Positions 55,173 through 64,000 of a stretch of 64,000 nt of DNA are shown here, piece after piece (the first letter of the stretch is position 1; every line of letters starts with the position of its first letter). Both the position numbers and the translations under genes were made by a program. The notes beneath the pieces are model-generated. The model was not told the DNA's origin and searched no databases. It was given only the letters and a program-made list of their open reading frames with translations. The stretch is taken from NCBI RefSeq assembly GCF_000280925.3, contig NZ_CP012109.1:8452501-8516500 (forward strand). Direction: 5' to 3'. This DNA comes from Myxococcus hansupus. GTDB lineage: Bacteria > Myxococcota > Myxococcia > Myxococcales > Myxococcaceae.

Positions 55173-56420
55173 TCAGAGAAAACTTCCGATGAACCAGGGG
55201 AGCTGCTCGCCCAGCTTCTGCAAGAGGCCCCGCCGCTTCCACCCGCTCCAATGAATCTCCCGGGAGTGGCGCAGGTCCTTCTCGAAGGACGCGGCGAGCT
55301 GCGCGGCCAGCGTCGAATCCTCCACCACCACCGAGCACTCCTCCAACGTCGTCAACGCCAGCGGGTCCATGTTGGTGGAGCCCACGACGGACAGGGAGTC
55401 ATCCACGAGCATCGTCTTGGAGTGCATCATGGACAGCTCGTACTCCCAGATGCGCACGCCGCCTTCCAGCAGGCGCGCATAGGACGCCCGCTGCGCCGCG
55501 TGCACGGGCGCGACGTCGTGGTGCCGCCCGGGCACCAGCACCCGCACGTCCACGCCCTGCTTCACCTTCTCCAGCAACATGTCGCTGATGGCGTCGGAGG
55601 GAATGAAGTACGAGTTGGCGATCCACAGCCGCTTCGTCGCCGCCGCGATGGTGAGCAACGTCATCCGCCGCGCGTCCGACACGAAGCGGTTGTCGGTGCT
55701 GGCCACGAAGCCCGCACGCGCGTCCCCCGCGTAGCGCGGCTCCGGGAAGTCCGTCGCGGGAAGGAAGTCACCGCCCGCCTCCTGCCAGTTCTGCGCGAAG
55801 GCGACCTGCATCTCCCGCACGGCCGGGCCCGCCACGCGGATGTTCATGTCGCGCCAGTACGCCTCGCTCTGCGCGTTCCCCATCCAGCTCTTCCAGATGC
55901 CCCAGCCGCCGGTGATGCCCACCTCGCCGTCCCGAATCACCATCTTCCGGTGATTCCGTGCCCGCAGGCGCGTGGCCTCCAGGGCCGCGAAGTCCCCCTG
56001 GATGGGACGGAAGTAGCGCGCGTCACACCCCGTGGCCGCCAGCGCGGGGATGACCGCCTCGAAGTTGACGCTGCCCAGCGGGTCCACGAGCACGCGGCAC
56101 GCCACGCCGGGCCGCCGCGCCGTCAACGCCCGCACCAGCCGGTCCGACGGCTCCCCAGGCCGCCAGATGTAGCTGGTGAGGTGGATGCTGGAGTGCGCCG
56201 CGAGAATCTCCTCCTCGATGGCATCGAAGATGTAGCCGTTCTCCACCAACTCCGCGCTGTGGCCCGGCACCAGCGCCACGCCCAGGGACTGGAAGAACGC
56301 GAGCGAGCGCGCCTCCGGACTGGTCCCCGGCAACTCGCGCAGCCGCAGGTCATGACGGTGATTGGGAGCGACACACCCAGCGGCGAGGAACACCACGGGC
56401 AAGAGCCAGGCGAGCTTCAC
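55173..56420 (-). CDS. Phospholipase D family lipoprotein (cardiolipin synthase-like)
   Basis: 415 residues. The lipobox LAAGC puts lipidation at C16. Two HKD motifs are complete: NHRKMVIRDGEVGITGGWGI and MHSKTMLVDDSLSVVGSTNM, each with the His, Lys and Asp of the PLD fold. The layout matches ClsA/ClsB-like enzymes, which join phosphatidylglycerol molecules or move phosphatidyl groups. As a lipoprotein it should act outside the cytoplasm, unlike membrane-spanning ClsA, so a secreted or periplasmic phospholipase/transferase role is possible. The gene stands alone on the minus strand, divergent from the membrane protein gene at 56520. Confidence 0.88.
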   Translation of the reverse strand: MKLAWLLPVVFLAAGCVAPNHRHDLRLRELPGTSPEARSLAFFQSLGVALVPGHSAELVENGYIFDAIEEEILAAHSSIHLTSYIWRPGEPSDRLVRALTARRPGVACRVLVDPLGSVNFEAVIPALAATGCDARYFRPIQGDFAALEATRLRARNHRKMVIRDGEVGITGGWGIWKSWMGNAQSEAYWRDMNIRVAGPAVREMQVAFAQNWQEAGGDFLPATDFPEPRYAGDARAGFVASTDNRFVSDARRMTLLTIAAATKRLWIANSYFIPSDAISDMLLEKVKQGVDVRVLVPGRHHDVAPVHAAQRASYARLLEGGVRIWEYELSMMHSKTMLVDDSLSVVGSTNMDPLALTTLEECSVVVEDSTLAAQLAASFEKDLRHSREIHWSGWKRRGLLQKLGEQLPWFIGSFL

Positions 56421-56519
56421 CGCCGGAAGCTAAGCGCCCGGAGTCAGGCGCGCACCTGCCGATGTTTCACGGACGACATCCCACCGCGCCCCTGGGTGAA
56501 AGCCCCGCGCGGAGGCTGG

Positions 56520-57260
56520 ATGCACGCGTCGCGCATGACCACCTTCCCCCGCGTGTCCTCTCTCCGAAGAAGCCCCTTCGCCGCGAGCGCGCTGCTGGGC
56601 TCCCTGCTGAGCCTCGGTGCCCACGCGGCCAGCGCGGATGCCCCCCTCCGGGAGACCGCCCCCGCCGGACGGTACTTCGACCCCACCGGGGACGCACCCC
56701 AACGTGCGGCCGTCGCCACCTACGTCGAACCCGAGGACGTGCCGCTGCCAACGGGCGCGGCCGTGACACACGCCGCGTTCGCGGTGCTGCCCGTGGCCGG
56801 CGTGTGGGGCGCCAGCCGCGTGGGCGGAGACACCCGCGTGGCCGCCACCGCCTCGCAGACGGCGGCGGGGATGCTCCTGGGCGCCATGCCCTCGCGGCTC
56901 CTCTTCTTCCGCCCCGCGGCCCCCAGCCCCGAACGCTGGATGGAGCTGGAGACCGTGGCCTTTGGCGGAGGGCTGGTGCTGACCCCGCCGCTGGCAGCGC
57001 TCGGGACGTGGGGCCTGGGGGAGCTCGCCTTCGGCCGCAGCCAGCACACCGGACGCGCCTACGTGGGCGCGCTCGCGGGCGCGGCGGCGGGCACGCTGCT
57101 GGCCGTCATCACGCACGAAGTCCTGGTGAAGCTGTCCAAACCCAGCGCACGCGGAGGGGCCGCTCGCAAGCTCATCGGCCTGGGCTTCATCGGCGCGGGC
57201 GCCGCGCTGGGCTACCAATGGGCAGGCGGCGGACCGCGTCCCGATGGACACACGCGATAG
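56520..57260 (+). CDS. Exported membrane protein of unknown function
   Basis: About 246 residues: signal peptide (SPFAASALLGSLLSLGAHAASA), a short polar stretch, then three to four hydrophobic helices with small-residue packing (AAFAVLPVAGVWGASRV, TASQTAAGMLLGAM, VAFGGGLVLTPPLAALGTWG, GALAGAAAGTLLAVIT). Glycine-zipper-like helices of this sort are common in myxobacterial envelope proteins. GGAGG just before the ATG supports 56520; ATG 56535 is the alternative. The frame is open far upstream, but that part is antisense to two other genes. Confidence 0.6.
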   Translation: MHASRMTTFPRVSSLRRSPFAASALLGSLLSLGAHAASADAPLRETAPAGRYFDPTGDAPQRAAVATYVEPEDVPLPTGAAVTHAAFAVLPVAGVWGASRVGGDTRVAATASQTAAGMLLGAMPSRLLFFRPAAPSPERWMELETVAFGGGLVLTPPLAALGTWGLGELAFGRSQHTGRAYVGALAGAAAGTLLAVITHEVLVKLSKPSARGGAARKLIGLGFIGAGAALGYQWAGGGPRPDGHTR

Positions 57261-57412
57261 TTCCGCCCATTCTGTTTCACACGCGCGCCGCGTCTGGGTC
57301 AGTCCTTTCACAACACACACGCCGCGCGCGTGACACGTGGCGCATTGTGATTGTCAGACCCCGACCCCACACTGCGCCTCGCAGCATGGACACCGCCACT
57401 GGAGAGACCGCA

Positions 57413-57583
57413 ATGACTGCTCGCAAGCACCTCCGAATCGCCGTCGTCCTCACCGCCGCCGCCGCCGTGCTGGGCCTGGGAGTTGTCATGACGCCCGCCA
57501 CGGCCTCCGCCGAGGATTGTCAGCCGCCCTGCTGGAAGCACCCCATCACCGGCGAACTGATTTGCGGCACCCCGTGTCCGTAA
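57413..57583 (+). CDS. Tiny secreted Cys-rich peptide
   Basis: 56 residues. A strong Sec signal (RIAVVLTAAAAVLGLGVVM) with a cleavage site near ATASA-ED leaves a mature peptide of about 23 residues containing four Cys and several Pro (CQPPCWKHP, LICGTPCP). GGAGAG is eight to ten bases upstream of the ATG, and a clear hairpin follows the stop, so it has gene-like boundaries despite its size. Two disulfides or a metal site are possible. I do not recognise the family; a secreted signal, toxin or metal-binding peptide are all open. Confidence 0.65.
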   Translation: MTARKHLRIAVVLTAAAAVLGLGVVMTPATASAEDCQPPCWKHPITGELICGTPCP

Positions 57584-57604
57584 GCCACGCGGGCTGAAAC
57601 ACCT

Positions 57605-57637
57605 GGGGCCTCGTCCGCACCGCGCGGCCGAGGCCCC
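57605..57637. terminator. Stem-loop between convergent genes
   Basis: A 9-bp perfect stem GGGGCCTCG / CGAGGCCCC follows the small-peptide gene by about 20 bases and also lies just beyond the stop of the permease gene on the other strand, so it can serve both. Confidence 0.7.
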
Positions 57638-57664
57638 ATTCATGTCCAGACGCCGCGTTCCGGC

Positions 57665-58885
57665 TCAATCCGCGCGCATCGCCTCCACCGGGTCCAGCTT
57701 CGCGGCGCGCGCGGCCGGGTAGATGCCGAACACCAGGCCCACGCCGCTGCTCATTCCCAGCGACAGCAGCACGGCCCAGGCCGGCACCTCGGCGGGCAGG
57801 CCCACCATCCACCGCGCCAGGTGCGCCAGGCCCACGCCCAGCCCCACGCCCAGCAGGCCGCCCACCAGGGACAGCACCACCGCCTCCACGGCGAACTGCG
57901 CGAGGATGCGCCGCCGCTTCGCGCCCAGCGCCTTGCGCACGCCAATCTCTCGCGTCCGCTCCGTCACGGCCACCAGCATGATGTTGAGGATGCCGATGCC
58001 GCCCACCAGCAGCGACAGCATGCACACGCCGAAGCTGGCCGCGGAAATCACCTTGGTGAGGCTGTTGAACATCTCCGTGGCGCTCTCGTTGGAGAACACG
58101 AAGAAGTCATCCTCCTCCAGGGGCTTCAGGTTGTGGCGCCGCCGCATCAGCAGCGTCACCTCATCCTGCGCCTGCTGGAGAATCTCGGACGAACGGGCCT
58201 GGATGCTCACCCGGTAGTCCCGGACGCCGAACAGGGGACGGAAGGCCGACAGCGGCATCATCACCTGGTTGTCCTGGCTGCCACCGCCCATGAAGCCGCC
58301 GCGCTTCTTCAAGGTGCCAATCACCACGAAGGTGCGGTTCATCACGCGGAGTTCGCGCCCCAGCGGGTTCATCGCCGGGAACAGCGTGTCGGACAGGTCC
58401 TGGCCAATCACCGCCACGCGCCGGCCATCCAGGTACTCCGCGTCGGTGAAGGGCCGCCCCAGCTCCACCGCCACCGAGTTCGTCTGGAAGTACTCCGGCG
58501 TGCCGGCCCACACATTCACGTTGGCGCGCGACTCACGCTCCCGCGTGCTGACCTTCTGCCCGCCCCGCGAGTCCTCCGCCGCCGCGCGCAGCACGGACGG
58601 CTGGATTCGAATGGCGGCCAGGTCCGCTTCGTTCAACCGGGGCCGCCGCGCCAGCTCCGCCAGGGAGAGGTTGCTGCCGAAGGGCAGCCGCTGCACCTGG
58701 AAGCAGTCCGAGCCCAGCTCGGACATGCTCTCGTTCACATGGATGCGAAGCCCCTCGATGAGCCCCATCATCGCCACCACGGTGGTGGCGCCAATGACGA
58801 TGCCCAACAACGTCAGGAAGGAGCGCAGCAGGTTGGAGCTCAGGGTTCCAAACGCCAGCCGCAGGGTGTCCAACAATGCCATCAT
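57665..58885 (-). CDS. MacB-like ABC transporter permease
   Basis: 406 residues. An N-terminal membrane helix (SFLTLLGIVIGATTVVAMMG) is followed by a MacB periplasmic core of ~220 residues and three C-terminal helices, with the FtsX-family segment GGIGILNIMLVAVTERTREI before an EIGVRKALGAKRR coupling helix. It lacks an ATPase domain, so it must pair with a separate ATP-binding protein. It follows its paralogue by 15 bases in the same direction; the two probably form a heterodimer. MacB-type systems export lipoproteins, toxins or antibiotics without spanning transport. Confidence 0.9.
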   Translation of the reverse strand: MMALLDTLRLAFGTLSSNLLRSFLTLLGIVIGATTVVAMMGLIEGLRIHVNESMSELGSDCFQVQRLPFGSNLSLAELARRPRLNEADLAAIRIQPSVLRAAAEDSRGGQKVSTRERESRANVNVWAGTPEYFQTNSVAVELGRPFTDAEYLDGRRVAVIGQDLSDTLFPAMNPLGRELRVMNRTFVVIGTLKKRGGFMGGGSQDNQVMMPLSAFRPLFGVRDYRVSIQARSSEILQQAQDEVTLLMRRRHNLKPLEEDDFFVFSNESATEMFNSLTKVISAASFGVCMLSLLVGGIGILNIMLVAVTERTREIGVRKALGAKRRRILAQFAVEAVVLSLVGGLLGVGLGVGLAHLARWMVGLPAEVPAWAVLLSLGMSSGVGLVFGIYPAARAAKLDPVEAMRAD

Positions 58886-58900
58886 CGCCGCCGTCTCCCG

Positions 58901-60127
58901 TCACTCGTGGCGGAGCGCTTCCACCGGGTCCAGGTTCGCCGCCCGCGCCGCCGGCCAGATGCCGAACAGCAACCCCACCGCCGCCGCGAACCCCACGCCC
59001 GCCGCCACCGTCAGCGGCTCCACCGCCGCCGCCAGGGGCGTAATCAATGACACGATGCGCGCCAGGCCCAGGCCCACGATGGTGCCCATCGTCCCGCCCA
59101 GCGCCGACACGCACGAGGCCTCCATCAGGAACTGGAGGATGATGGTGCGCTTGCGCGCGCCCAGGGCCCGCCGCACGCCAATCTCCCGCGTCCGCTCGCG
59201 CACCGACACCAGCATGATGTTCATGATGCCGATGCCGCCCACCAGCAGCGTGATGAGGCCCACGCCCACCGCCACGGCGTAGAGCGCGCCCGTGAGCTGC
59301 GAGTACATGTTGGCCAACTGGTCGGGCCGGTTGATGGCGAAGTCGTCTGGCATGCCCGGGGGCGTATTCCGATGCTGCCGCAGCACCGCGGTGAGCCGGT
59401 CCACCACCTGCGGCGCGTGCTCCGGCGAGGTGACGGCCACCGCGATGTTGGGCGAGCGCTTCTTGCCGAACGTGGACAGGAAGCTGCGAAAGGGAATCAT
59501 CACCACCAGGTCCTGATTCTCACCCAGGATGGTGCCCTTGGGCTCCAGCGTCCCCACCACGCGGAAGGGCTTGCCCTCCAGCAGGATGCGCTGCCCCACC
59601 GGGTTCAGTCCCGGGAAGAGCGTGCGCGTCAGCTCCGCGCCAATGACGACCACCGGCGCGCGGTTGTCCACGTCCGCGTCCGTGAGGAAGCGGCCCCGCT
59701 CCAAATCGAAGGACGACACGGTGGCGTAGTCCGGCGTGGTGCCCACCACCACCACCGAGCCGACCTTCCGGTCCAGGAAGCGGCCCTCCACGCGCTGGAA
59801 GAAGAGCGGCGCGGCGGCCAGCACGTGCTCGGACGCCTTGAGGATGGGTGGCACCAGGTCCGCCGTCAGGTCCTTGCGGTTGCGGTAGGTCCACCAGTCG
59901 CCGTTGAGCGTCCAGGGGAACTTGGAAATCTGGAGCGTGTTGGCGCCGATGTTCGCGAGCTGGTCCTCGAACGAGCGGTTGATGCCCTGGATGATGCCGA
60001 CGATGGCCAGCAGCGTGCACACGCCCACGCCAATCCCCACCGTCGTCAGGACGGTCCGAAGACGGTTGGAACGGAGCGAGAACAGCGCGATACGCGCCCC
60101 CTCCCACACATCGACCCGGATGCTCAC
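58901..60127 (-). CDS. MacB-like ABC transporter permease, paralogue
   Basis: 408 residues with the same architecture: N-terminal helix (RTVLTTVGIGVGVCTLLAIV), periplasmic core (VVVVGTTPDYATVSSFDLER, VVIGAELTRTLFPG), and C-terminal helices with GGIGIMNIMLVSVRERTREI and GVRRALGARKR. GTG 60127 is used because GGAGAGG lies about seven bases upstream and the fold starts at once; the longer frame is unsupported. No ATPase (MacB NBD/LolD-like) or MacA adaptor gene is in the adjoining sequence. Confidence 0.9.
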   Translation of the reverse strand: MSIRVDVWEGARIALFSLRSNRLRTVLTTVGIGVGVCTLLAIVGIIQGINRSFEDQLANIGANTLQISKFPWTLNGDWWTYRNRKDLTADLVPPILKASEHVLAAAPLFFQRVEGRFLDRKVGSVVVVGTTPDYATVSSFDLERGRFLTDADVDNRAPVVVIGAELTRTLFPGLNPVGQRILLEGKPFRVVGTLEPKGTILGENQDLVVMIPFRSFLSTFGKKRSPNIAVAVTSPEHAPQVVDRLTAVLRQHRNTPPGMPDDFAINRPDQLANMYSQLTGALYAVAVGVGLITLLVGGIGIMNIMLVSVRERTREIGVRRALGARKRTIILQFLMEASCVSALGGTMGTIVGLGLARIVSLITPLAAAVEPLTVAAGVGFAAAVGLLFGIWPAARAANLDPVEALRHE

Positions 60128-60426
60128 GTAAGGACCTCTCCGCCGCTTTGGCACGTCTCGCCCGGGCACACCTGTCCCACGGCCACCTGGATACGCGCCC
60201 CGGAACGGGTGATTGCACGCGACATTCCCTCGGTGCAAATACCGTGTGATGAAATCCTGGAATCGCCTGGGAGCGAGGGCACGCCCCGTCTGACGGTGTA
60301 GGTGCGCCCTCTGGGGGGCGCGGACCCACCGTGCGACGTGCGGCCACAGGAGCGGCCGCCGGCTTTCACACGCCTGCCACTTGGGACGCCGTGCCAGGTC
60401 GGAGGCTCGGCGTCCCAGGAATGGAA
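60128..60426. other. Intergenic region upstream of the permease pair
   Basis: About 300 bases between the end of the lysyl-oxidase gene and the permease start, both on the minus strand. I see no coding sequence and no clear hairpin with a T-run; it should hold the promoter of the permease genes. Confidence 0.4.
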
Positions 60427-62453
60427 CTATGGCAGGACCGTCACCGAGTCTCCCTGGATGTGAACGTTGAGGAGGGCCTCGTTGGGGTGCACGTCCGCCT
60501 CCTCGATGATGTCCTGCTCGTCCACGCCCACGCGCAGGGAGTACGTCCCGTCCGCCAGGCCGGTGATGTCAATCCACTGGCAGGGGATGTCCGCCACGTA
60601 GATGTCCGTCCAGCCGGGGAGATGCTCATCCGGTCCGAGGGGAAGAAGACGGGCGCGGCGTCGTCGCATTGGCGGTGATAGTCGACCAGGTAGAAGCCCT
60701 GCTTGCGGCCCTCGACCACCTCGTTACCCTGCGCGTCCCGCAGCGCGTACTGGGCGAAGTTCGTCAGGTGCTCGTGCCCGTGGCACTCATCCCAGACATA
60801 GAGGTCCGGGCGCACATCCGAGAGCGGCACCGAGGCCGCCGCCGAACCGAAGTTCTGGATGGACGTGCTGAAGCGCAGCAGGCGCCGCTCGCCGGGCCCC
60901 GCCACACAGCCCTCCAGCATCTCGCAGGAGTCCGCGGCGAAGGTGCGGCGCTCCACGTACAGCGAACGGGCCAGCACGTCCGCGTCCACGGCGAGGTCCG
61001 GCAGTCCGTGCTCTGGATCCACCGTCAGGCCACACCCCGCCACGGTCGGCAGGCTCGGTGGGGACGCGGGCGACGCGGGCACCTTCCCCCCACCCAGGAT
61101 GACCACGCGACCCGCGGGCCCGTCGACGAGCCCCACGGGCGGCGCCACGCCCGCGACGAGGTCCGCGTACCCGTCCCCATTCAGGTCCCCGGGCGCGAGG
61201 ACCGTGAAGCGGTTGAACCCCTCGTAGTTCGGCGGCAGGCGCTCCGCGCGCGGCCAGGCCCACACGGGGCGCAGGTCCGCGGAGACGCCCTGCTCGGGTG
61301 TATAGAGATAGAGCCGCCCGTCGGCGCTCACCACGAAGTCGTGGCCCGCGCCGTCACCATCCATGTCACGCACGGGGACAATGGTGGACCCGAAGCCCGC
61401 GAAGACGGGGTCCCCCATGGCCGACCAGATGGGCGTCTCGGAGTAGCCGCCCGCCTCGGACAGGTGGAGCCGCACCGTGCCGCCACCCGGCCCCGTGAAG
61501 CGCTCGGGGACGCCGTCACCGTTCATGTCCGGGACAAGGCTGAGGGACAGGGTGTTCACGTCCCAGAGGGGCTGTGTCATGAGCGCCCCGTCACACGGTT
61601 CCGTCGAATCCGCCTTGCAGCCACGAACAAGCGTGAGGGCGTCCGCGATGACGCTGCCTCGCAGCAGCAGCAGGTCTTGCGCGCCATCCCCGTCGTAGTC
61701 GCCCGCGCGCCGCACCGCCGTGGCGTAGAGCGGCTGCGAGCGCTCCGCCAAGGTGAAGGGCCCGCCGGGCGCGTTGGGCGTGGCCAGGAAGACGGACACC
61801 TGGGTGCCTCGCACGCTGACCACGTCATCCAGGCCATCACCGTTCACGTCCGCGAAGACGGCGTTGTTGTAGATGCCGCCTCCGGGCACGACGAACGCGG
61901 GCGCCGCGAAGACGGCGCTCAGGTCCGCCTGTCCCTTGAAGACGAGCGCCCCGTACTGGCCGGAGACCAGCACGTCCGCATGGCCGTCCCCATCCACGTC
62001 ACCCGTGAAGACCACCATCCGGTTGCCGCTGGTCCGTGAGTTCGTGTTGTGCCAGTCCATCACCGTCGTCACGCCCTGCGTGGAGAAGTACGGCGCCTCG
62101 CCCGCGAAGATGGACACCTGCCCCGGGTCTCGCGTGGTGGTGAGGCACGGCGGCGCGGCGACAATCAGGTCCCGCTGGCCGTCACCATTCACGTCGCCCA
62201 GCGCGATGGCGCGTCCGAAGCAGCCCTGGGCGTAGGCGGGGTCGTGGCGCACTTCCCACAGCGGCTCCTCGGAGAGGAACGGGCCGGCGTCGCCTGAGCT
62301 GGCGTCGGGCGCGCCCCCGTCTGGCTCGCCGCCATCCCCTGAACCCGCATCCAGCGAGCCCGCATCCGACGGCCCCGGGTCATCCGGGTCATCACATGCG
62401 CAAAGTGAAACAGCCAGCAACGCGGTCAGTGCCAGGGCTCGAGTTCGATGCAT
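60427..62453 (-). pseudogene. FG-GAP repeat / lysyl oxidase-like lipoprotein with one apparent frameshift
   Basis: Lipoprotein signal ending LCAC (Cys 20), then an Asp/Ser/Gly-rich linker, then FG-GAP propeller repeats with calcium loops (DVNGDGQRDL, DVDGDGHADV, DYDGDGAQDL, DLNGDGYADL). The C-terminal part is lysyl oxidase-like: copper site WDECHGHEHL, then YHRQC, and CQWIDITGLADGTYSLRV. The frame breaks near 60630: FFPSDR continues out of phase, while EHLPGWTDIYV to the TAG at 60427 is in another frame. Adding one G (C on the plus strand at 60630-60631) restores DRDEHLPGW, so a single lost base explains it. It is either a recent mutation or a sequencing error; otherwise the gene is intact. 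Confidence 0.8.
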
Positions 62454-62723
62454 GGGGTGTTGTCCGGGGAACGCGTCGCGTCCTGCCTCTCGCGACGTCT
62501 GGGATTGGACGCCCGCAGCGTAGACTGGCTCCACCACCCGACGTGAAGCCCTTGCCGAATGAAGGCTTTCTTCCAACCCCACCGCTCCCCGCGCCGGGGA
62601 TGAACGCAATCTTGCGGCGCCACGGGAATCCCAGAAGGTCCACGCGCCACGGCGGGTGGCCGTCTGCTAGGAACGTCCCCACCTTCCCCCTGGCGCCCCT
62701 GTCCCGGGCGGCCACCGCGACAC

Positions 62724-64000
62724 ATGGCCCCGTCCGCCGCCCACGCCTCCGCCGATGCTTCGCCCACCGCGCCGCCGGTGTTCACACGCTCGCAGAAGGT
62801 CTTCACGATGACGGGCGCGGTGCTGGGGCTGCTGCTCGCCGCGCTGGACCAGACGATTGTCGCCACCGCGGGGCCGGCCATCCAGGCGGACCTGCGCATC
62901 CCCGCCTCGCTCTACCCGTGGCTCACGACGTCCTACTTCGTCGCGTCGACCTTGATGGTGCCCGTGTGGGGGAAGCTGTCGGACCTGCTCGGCCGGCGCA
63001 CGGTGTTGGCGGCGGGCATCCTCGTGTTCCTCGCGGGCAGCTTCCTGTGCGGCGCGGCGCGCTCCACGGTGGCGCTCATCCTCTTCCGCGCGGTGCAGGG
63101 GCTGGGCAGCGCGGCCCTGTTCACCGCCGCGCTGGCGGTGGTGGCGGACCTCTTCGAGCCCCGAGAGCGCGGCAAGTACCAGGGCCTCTTCGGCGCCATG
63201 TTCGGCCTGTCCAGCGTCGTGGGTCCGCTGGTGGGCGGCTTCATCACCGACCACCTGGGCTGGCACTGGGTGTTCTTCATCAACCTGCCCGTGGGGGCGG
63301 TGGCGCTGACGCTGGTGCTGTCGCGCATGCCGAAGCTGAAGCCCCACCGCGAGGCGCGCGGCGGGCTGGACCTGCTGGGCGCATTCACCCTGTCGCTGGC
63401 GGTGGTGCCGCTGCTGCTGGCGCTCAGCCTGGGTCAGGGCGACGGTGGCGCATGGGCCTGGGGCTCATGGCGCATCCTCGGCCTGTTCGCGTTGGCGGCC
63501 GTGGGGCTGGTGGCCTTCCTGCGGGTGGAGTCGCGCGCGCCCGAACCCCTGTTGGACTTGAAGCTGTTCCGGCTGCGGGCCTTCAGCGCGGGCAACGCGG
63601 CGGTGTTCATCGTGGGCGCGGCGTTCCTGTCGGGCGTCGTCTTCCTGCCGCTGTTCATGGTGAACGTGGTGGGTTTGTCGGCGACGCGCTCGGGGCTGAC
63701 CATCGTCCCGCTGACGCTGGGCGTGGTGACGGGGAACGTGCTGAGCGGACAGCTCGTGTCCCGGATGGGCCGCTACAAGGCGCTGATGCTGGGCTCCATG
63801 GTGTTGCTGATTGCCGGCTTCGCCATCATGGGCTTCACGCTGACACCCGACTCCACCCAGGCCGAGGTGACGGTGAAGATGGTGCTGGTGGGCCTGGGCC
63901 TGGGGCCGTCGATTCCCATCTATACGATGGTCATCCAGAATGCGGTGCCGCCCAGCCAGATTGGCGTGGCCACCGCGGCGGCCACCTTCTTCCGGCAGTT
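62724..64000 (+). CDS. DHA2-family (EmrB/QacA-like) drug efflux MFS transporter, 3'-truncated
   Basis: The frame runs from ATG 62724 off the right edge (425 codons seen). DHA2 signatures are present: motif D1-like LLAALDQTIVATAGPAIQAD in helix 1, motif A GKLSDLLGRRT, motif B LILFRAVQGLGSA, and motif C region SSVVGPLVGGFITDHLGWHW. About eleven of fourteen helices lie within the window. Such proteins expel drugs or other amphiphiles using the proton gradient. It is divergent from the lysyl oxidase-like gene with 270 bases between, where a regulator site may lie; no TetR/MarR gene is seen on this side. Confidence 0.92.
   Translation, partial: MAPSAAHASADASPTAPPVFTRSQKVFTMTGAVLGLLLAALDQTIVATAGPAIQADLRIPASLYPWLTTSYFVASTLMVPVWGKLSDLLGRRTVLAAGILVFLAGSFLCGAARSTVALILFRAVQGLGSAALFTAALAVVADLFEPRERGKYQGLFGAMFGLSSVVGPLVGGFITDHLGWHWVFFINLPVGAVALTLVLSRMPKLKPHREARGGLDLLGAFTLSLAVVPLLLALSLGQGDGGAWAWGSWRILGLFALAAVGLVAFLRVESRAPEPLLDLKLFRLRAFSAGNAAVFIVGAAFLSGVVFLPLFMVNVVGLSATRSGLTIVPLTLGVVTGNVLSGQLVSRMGRYKALMLGSMVLLIAGFAIMGFTLTPDSTQAEVTVKMVLVGLGLGPSIPIYTMVIQNAVPPSQIGVATAAATFFRQ

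Noticed and set aside
53682..56519. A long plus-strand extension of the 56520-57260 gene
   Set aside because: It runs antisense to the zinc-ribbon and phospholipase D genes and has Arg/His-rich content; the signal peptide and ribosome-binding site put the start at 56520.

Overview
The window is very GC-rich, gene-dense DNA from a myxobacterium, most likely a Myxococcus species. Three things point there: a complete Mx162-type retron whose reverse transcriptase resembles the one I recall from M. xanthus (but is not identical to it), a SitA/SitI-type toxin-immunity pair of the kind used in myxobacterial outer-membrane exchange, and a MYXO-CTERM-like tail on one secreted protein. I could not run searches; names rest on motifs and remembered family patterns.

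Left part (1-14.4 kb). A compact plus-strand run holds the end of a scramblase-like gene, a 916-residue HEAT-like protein, a JmjC/cupin oxygenase, a giant WD40-HEAT protein of about 2,180 residues, and a SWIM zinc-finger protein joined to it by an ATGA overlap. A hairpin follows, then the retron (a1, msr, msd with a 30-bp perfect stem, a2) and its reverse transcriptase. The repeat-scaffold plus SWIM set resembles multi-gene NTPase-centred conflict systems known from multicellular bacteria; the expected MoxR/VWA genes, if present, lie outside the window.

14.4-24.3 kb. An alpha/beta hydrolase, a GMC oxidoreductase, a beta-helix-like protein and a SUKH-family protein precede a 3.4-kb segment. 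That segment carries a membrane protein and a single-chain GmrSD-like (DUF262 + DUF1524) nuclease. It is bracketed by imperfect direct repeats, the left one being a decayed fragment of the 3' end of lnt, whose intact copy (apolipoprotein N-acyltransferase) follows.

24.3-37.1 kb. Envelope and redox genes: a polytopic membrane protein, a secreted SGNH hydrolase, a CLC antiporter (perhaps fluoride type), two paralogous MopE-like lipoproteins around a TPR protein, a CapA-like protein, a small hydrophilic protein, a ferric-reductase-like flavoprotein with a membrane-anchored cytochrome c, and a MYXO-CTERM protein.

37.2-42 kb. A minus-strand operon mmsA-urc1-urc4-upp matches the URC uracil-degradation pathway, with a semialdehyde dehydrogenase that could finish it.

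42-64 kb. The SitA/SitI-like pair, a frameshifted relic, a Ser/Thr kinase with TPRs beside an FHA-sigma54 activator, a C39-like cysteine protease, a leaderless lytic transglycosylase, an unusual fused TssB/TssC-like sheath protein, an acetyltransferase, a phospholipase D family lipoprotein, a tiny secreted Cys-rich peptide, two MacB-like permeases, an FG-GAP/lysyl-oxidase lipoprotein with one apparent frameshift, and the start of a DHA2 drug-efflux transporter.
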